A DNA stretch of 8,097 nt. Source: SIAJ01 sp035258765. Its GTDB lineage: Bacteria; Planctomycetota; Planctomycetia; Gemmatales; Gemmataceae. Under the pieces are notes generated by a model that was not told the DNA's origin, searched no databases, and was given only the letters and a program-made list of their open reading frames with translations. The position numbers and the translations under genes are program-made. Where the stretch lies: positions 1-8,097 of the forward strand of contig DATFWZ010000485.1 of the NCBI GenBank assembly GCA_035258765.1. Direction: 5' to 3'. Below, in pieces: positions 5,592-8,097 of the stretch; within the stretch, counting starts at the first letter, position 1; each line of letters starts with the position of its first letter.

Positions 5592-5947
5592 GCCGCCCAA
5601 AGCCGTTCCAACAACGGGGCCGCCACTCCGACCAGCCGACCACGGACAATCAAATCCAAATCATCGGAGACGTAGCTGGCAATTTCATGTTGCCGCGTCG
5701 CCTGGCTCACGACCAGGAATGACTCCCGGCGAATGTCCGCTGCGAGAGACTTCAAGTCTCGCTCGACGCTGGCGCCAACCCAGCGATCCTCAATCTCCTT
5801 GAGCGTTCGTGTCCACTCGGCGTCGAATTCGGTGTCACCGTCACGGGCGTCGAGCGCGGCATTGCAATCGAGGCCAGCATAGTACTCAGTGGGCAGCAAC
5901 GTGCCATCGGCGATCCGCGCCCGCACGGATGTCAGCCAATCTTTCAT
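5555..5947 (-). CDS. Hypothetical protein, 130 residues
   Basis: Not recognised. A soluble, acidic, mostly helical protein without signal peptide or membrane segment. Visible features are a Trp/Glu-rich segment (FDAEWTRTLKEIEDRW, 41-56), a charged helix (ERDLKSLAADIRRESF, 62-77), QATRQHEIASYVSDDLDLI (82-100), and a C-terminal helix PLLERLWAAYERGEF (111-125). The ATG at 5947 is chosen; the frame stays open up to a GTG at 6031, but those 28 extra residues partly come from a palindromic element (6005-6072) and look non-protein-like. A G-rich stretch upstream of 5947 is a weak Shine-Dalgarno site. The 3' end overlaps the GNAT gene by 37 bp, tail to tail. The local DNA looks less GC-rich than its neighbours, which could indicate acquisition. 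Confidence 0.6.
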   Translation of the reverse strand: MKDWLTSVRARIADGTLLPTEYYAGLDCNAALDARDGDTEFDAEWTRTLKEIEDRWVGASVERDLKSLAADIRRESFLVVSQATRQHEIASYVSDDLDLIVRGRLVGVAAPLLERLWAAYERGEFPTPPL

Positions 5948-6004
5948 GACGCCGCCCCAGTTTGCACGGCGCGCCAATTCTAATTGAGTGTGCGCGAATC
6001 GGCT

Positions 6005-6072
6005 GTAGCTCAATTCGTGACAATTCAGCACCCGGGCTCGCCGAGCCGCTGAATTCTCACGAATTCAGCTAC
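6005..6072. repeat. 68-bp imperfect palindrome made of two inverted hairpin units
   Basis: GTAGCT-cAATTCGTGAcAATTCAGC (from 6005) recurs as its reverse complement up to 6072 with two mismatches and a 5-nt insertion (6030-6034). The arms meet at GGCTCG-C-CGAGCC (6035-6047). The right unit is itself a perfect hairpin: GCTGAATTC, loop TCAC, GAATTCAGC (6048-6069); the left unit is a decayed copy of it. It sits between two leftward genes and could end transcription of the sigma gene or be a dispersed repeat. The symmetry is seen directly; function is not known. Confidence 0.75.
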
Positions 6073-6166
6073 ACCGGAGTATCCGAGCAAATGGTAATAT
6101 GCTGCCGAATCGCACACCGTGATGTAGCTTCACGGAGGCGGTTACTTCCAGTTTCCGCGGCAAATG
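6073..6166. other. Intergenic spacer with a small hairpin
   Basis: Between the palindrome and the sigma gene stop the only visible structure is CCGTGA (6117-6122) pairing with TCACGG (6130-6135) around a 7-nt loop. It lies 32 bp past the leftward sigma gene stop and lacks a T-tract, so it is at best a weak terminator. No gene is seen here. Confidence 0.3.
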
Positions 6167-8032
6167 TCACCGCCAATCAATGCTGATGTTCCCCGCGTGC
6201 GTGAAGTCAAGGATCAGCTTCTTCCCCGTACCATCCCGCTTGGCCACGGTCACGGCCGCCGCGAGCTTGTCGAAGTCGGTCGGCAGCGTTCGCGGCAAGT
6301 AGACGACCCGCGTCCCGTCCGGGCTCCACCGGCAGCGCCACACGTAGTCGCGGTATGGGTTGGGCACCGTCATCGCTCCCGGCACCCCGGGGATCGGCTG
6401 CGGGACAGCCTCGTCGCCGACCAGCTTCACTGGCTTCAGATCCAACACCGGGCTCCGGGTCCCGTCCGCGATTGATAGGGTGTCGAACCAGAAGTACGAC
6501 TTCGCCGGCGGGCACCGGCCCGGGCCGATCTCCGCGTCCGCCGACACTTTCAGCGTCCCCGCCCCGCAGGCCAGGACAGTCTTCGCGTCCGGGCTGAACT
6601 GGGCACAGTTCGCACCCTCGGTCGTGTCCGTCAGCCGCACCGGGTCCGACCCGTCGGCCGGGACGACCCAGAGCGGCCGGCCGACTGTCGGCTTCGGGTT
6701 CGGGCCGGCGGTCAGGTACAGCTTTCCGTCCGCGGACACGTCGCGCAGCGAATGCCCCTCCGGCAGCTTCATCTCCGTCGCCTCGAATGTCTTCGCGTCG
6801 ATGACGAAGTAGCGCAGGTTCTTCATCCGCGCGTACGTCAGATCGTCGTCGTGGGTGCCGGCGTAGATCTTGGTTCCGTCCCCCGACCAGACGACCGACT
6901 CGACCGACTCGCCGGGCAGGTCGACGTCCGGGCCGGCGAGCGTGTCGGCCACCGGGCAGATGGTGAGCCGATACAGCATGCGGCCGAAGGAGCCCTGCAG
7001 TGTGGCCCCGCCGCCGAGGGCCACGGGGGCCTTGGTGGTCCGCGTCTCGTACGGGCGCAGGACGGCGATCCGCGTCCCGTCCGGGGACAGTCGGGCGGCG
7101 TCCACCCCGGGCACCTGCTCCCCCTCCCACTTGCGGACGACGGAGCCGTCATCCTTCAGGAGCAGAGCCTTTCCCTTGACCCAGACCAGGATCTGCGGCT
7201 CGCGGGCCTTCGCGGTCGGCTTTGTTGCGGGCGACGGGTCAGCGTTCGCCGGGCGCTCGGGCATGAGGAGCGTCGCGATGGCGACGAGGGCGGCCCCGGC
7301 GGCCAGGGCCTTGAGCTGGGTGGCGTACATGATCCGGGAGACTCCGGCGGCCAGGGCCGCGACGCGGGGCGGGACCGAGTCCGAGACGATCGCCGTCCTC
7401 ACCGCGGCCGCGGCCAAGGACGCGGGGACGCCGGCCGTCAGCCCGACTGCCGGCAGCACCCCGGCTCGCTTCAAGCCGGCCGCGAGCCTCTTGCGGGCGC
7501 TCGCGAGACGGCTGGAGAGCGTCCCCTCGGGGATGCCGAGGAGGCGGGCGGCCTCGGCGCGCGATCGGCCTTCCAGCTCGCACAAGACGACCGCGGCCCG
7601 GTGGGCGGCGGGCAGCCGGGCGATCTCGCGGTCGAGGCGGGCGAGCACATCGGGGTCCGGTCGGTCCGGGTCGGGTCGCGGAGTGTCGGGCACGGCGGGG
7701 ACCAGGGTTTCGCGGCCGGCCCGGCGCTGGGCGAGTCGGGCCTCGAACGCGGCCTTGCGGGCGACACCATGTAGCCAGCCCGCCAGGTCGCGCCCGGGCC
7801 GCACCGTGCTCGCCTTGCGGGCGAGAACGAGAAACGCGGCCTGGAAAGCGTCCTCGGCCCGGTGGGCGTCGCGGACGAGCCGGCGACAGACGCCCAGGAC
7901 CATTGGCCCGTGCCGGCGGATGAGGGCGGCGAACGCCGACTCGTCGCGCGTAGCGACGAACCGGGCGAGGAGTTCCGGGTCCGGGTCGTCGGTCAGCCGG
8001 GTCAAAAGGTGGCCGACGGCGGCTCGCGGCAT
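6167..8032 (-). CDS. ECF sigma factor fused to a membrane helix and TolB/WD40-like beta-propeller
   Basis: A 621-residue protein. Sigma region 2 spans about 23-95 (FVATRDESAFAALIRRHGPMV, HRAEDAFQAAFLVLARKA, GWLHGVARKAA), which binds core polymerase and the -10 region. Region 4 spans about 130-186, with LPAAHRAAVVLCELEG and the HTH AEAARLLGIPEGTLSSRLASARKRL. An Ala-rich stretch and one hydrophobic helix (about 239-257, LKALAAGAALVAIATLL) follow. The rest (about 278-621) has propeller blades marked LSPDGTRIAVL (315), WSGDGTKIYAG (382), VSADGKLYLT (432), FSPDAKTVLACG (479) and WSPDGTRVVYL (569). No anti-sigma gene is adjacent in the window, so the fused domain may sense an external signal and control the sigma part. 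If the helix spans the membrane, the propeller is periplasmic. This fusion type is common in Gemmata-group planctomycetes. GGAG (complement of 8041-8044) lies 8 nt before the ATG. Confidence 0.92.
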   Translation of the reverse strand: MPRAAVGHLLTRLTDDPDPELLARFVATRDESAFAALIRRHGPMVLGVCRRLVRDAHRAEDAFQAAFLVLARKASTVRPGRDLAGWLHGVARKAAFEARLAQRRAGRETLVPAVPDTPRPDPDRPDPDVLARLDREIARLPAAHRAAVVLCELEGRSRAEAARLLGIPEGTLSSRLASARKRLAAGLKRAGVLPAVGLTAGVPASLAAAAVRTAIVSDSVPPRVAALAAGVSRIMYATQLKALAAGAALVAIATLLMPERPANADPSPATKPTAKAREPQILVWVKGKALLLKDDGSVVRKWEGEQVPGVDAARLSPDGTRIAVLRPYETRTTKAPVALGGGATLQGSFGRMLYRLTICPVADTLAGPDVDLPGESVESVVWSGDGTKIYAGTHDDDLTYARMKNLRYFVIDAKTFEATEMKLPEGHSLRDVSADGKLYLTAGPNPKPTVGRPLWVVPADGSDPVRLTDTTEGANCAQFSPDAKTVLACGAGTLKVSADAEIGPGRCPPAKSYFWFDTLSIADGTRSPVLDLKPVKLVGDEAVPQPIPGVPGAMTVPNPYRDYVWRCRWSPDGTRVVYLPRTLPTDFDKLAAAVTVAKRDGTGKKLILDFTHAGNISIDWR

Positions 8033-8045
8033 GGGATCGGCTCCG

Positions 8046-8066
8046 GGGCCGGCGACGCGCCGGCCC
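8046..8066 (-). promoter_or_regulatory. Hairpin directly upstream of the sigma-propeller ribosome binding site
   Basis: GGGCCGGCG (8046-8054) and CGCCGGCCC (8058-8066) form a perfect 9-bp GC-only stem with a 3-nt loop. In the leftward transcript it ends 1 nt before the GGAG Shine-Dalgarno element (8041-8044) and 13 nt before the ATG. If transcribed, it would sit in the 5' leader and could affect translation initiation. It could equally be an operator palindrome. Structure is seen; role is inferred. Confidence 0.4.
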
Positions 8067-8097
8067 TATCATGTCTCGTCGCGAAGTCAGCCGGCGC

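Noticed and set aside
5948..6031. Longer form of the hypothetical gene starting at the GTG at 6031.
   Set aside because: The extra residues come partly from the palindromic repeat and give no recognisable structure; the ATG at 5947 is more plausible, although not proven.
6752..7774. Long plus-strand open frame opposite the sigma-propeller gene.
   Set aside because: It is a GC-rich shadow of a clearly coding minus-strand gene with conserved sigma and propeller motifs; its translation is low-complexity Arg/Gly/Asp-rich.
8071..8097. Possible divergent plus-strand gene starting at the ATG at 8071.
   Set aside because: Only nine codons before the window ends, with no Shine-Dalgarno sequence; not enough to support a gene.

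Overview
The window looks like chromosomal DNA of a high-GC planctomycete, probably of the Gemmata group (Gemmataceae). The main evidence is the leftward gene at 6167-8032: an ECF sigma factor fused through a membrane helix to a TolB/WD40-like beta-propeller, an architecture typical of that group. The high GC content, GTG starts and scattered short toxin-antitoxin genes agree with this. The assignment is an inference from gene content; no marker gene is present.

Layout, left to right. 1-128 is a very strong hairpin (44-bp perfect arms). 220-1326 (+) encodes an exported protein with a dienelactone-hydrolase-like domain that has lost two of its three catalytic residues, a Pro/Ala/Lys linker, and a C-terminal barnase-type guanyl RNase with all key residues. 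It is followed 12 bp later by a barstar-family inhibitor (1339-1674, +). Convergent to this pair is a two-gene module on the minus strand: a HicB-like putative antitoxin (2119-2442) overlapping a PIN/VapC-like RNase (1703-2122) by 4 bp. A divergent intergenic region (2443-2576) carries a 9-bp-period direct repeat over a possible -10 box.

Rightwards from 2577 run a radical SAM protein with an incomplete SPASM-like C-terminus (2577-3671), a two-helix membrane protein of unknown family with Gly/Phe-rich patches (3733-5091), and a YpeA-like GNAT acetyltransferase (5112-5591). Spacings of 61 and 20 bp suggest one transcript. The 3' end of the radical SAM gene runs into an inverted array of degenerate heptamers. 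The GNAT gene overlaps, tail to tail, an unrecognised minus-strand gene (5555-5947). A 68-bp imperfect palindrome (6005-6072) lies between that gene and the sigma-propeller gene, which has a 9-bp-stem hairpin directly before its Shine-Dalgarno sequence.

The most notable element is the exported pseudo-hydrolase/barnase fusion with its barstar: it reads as an intact toxin-immunity pair using a dead alpha/beta-hydrolase as carrier or binding module. The second is the uncharacterised radical SAM/membrane protein/GNAT set. Two RNase-inhibitor pairs lie back to back within about 2.3 kb, so the left part of the window is a small conflict-gene cluster.
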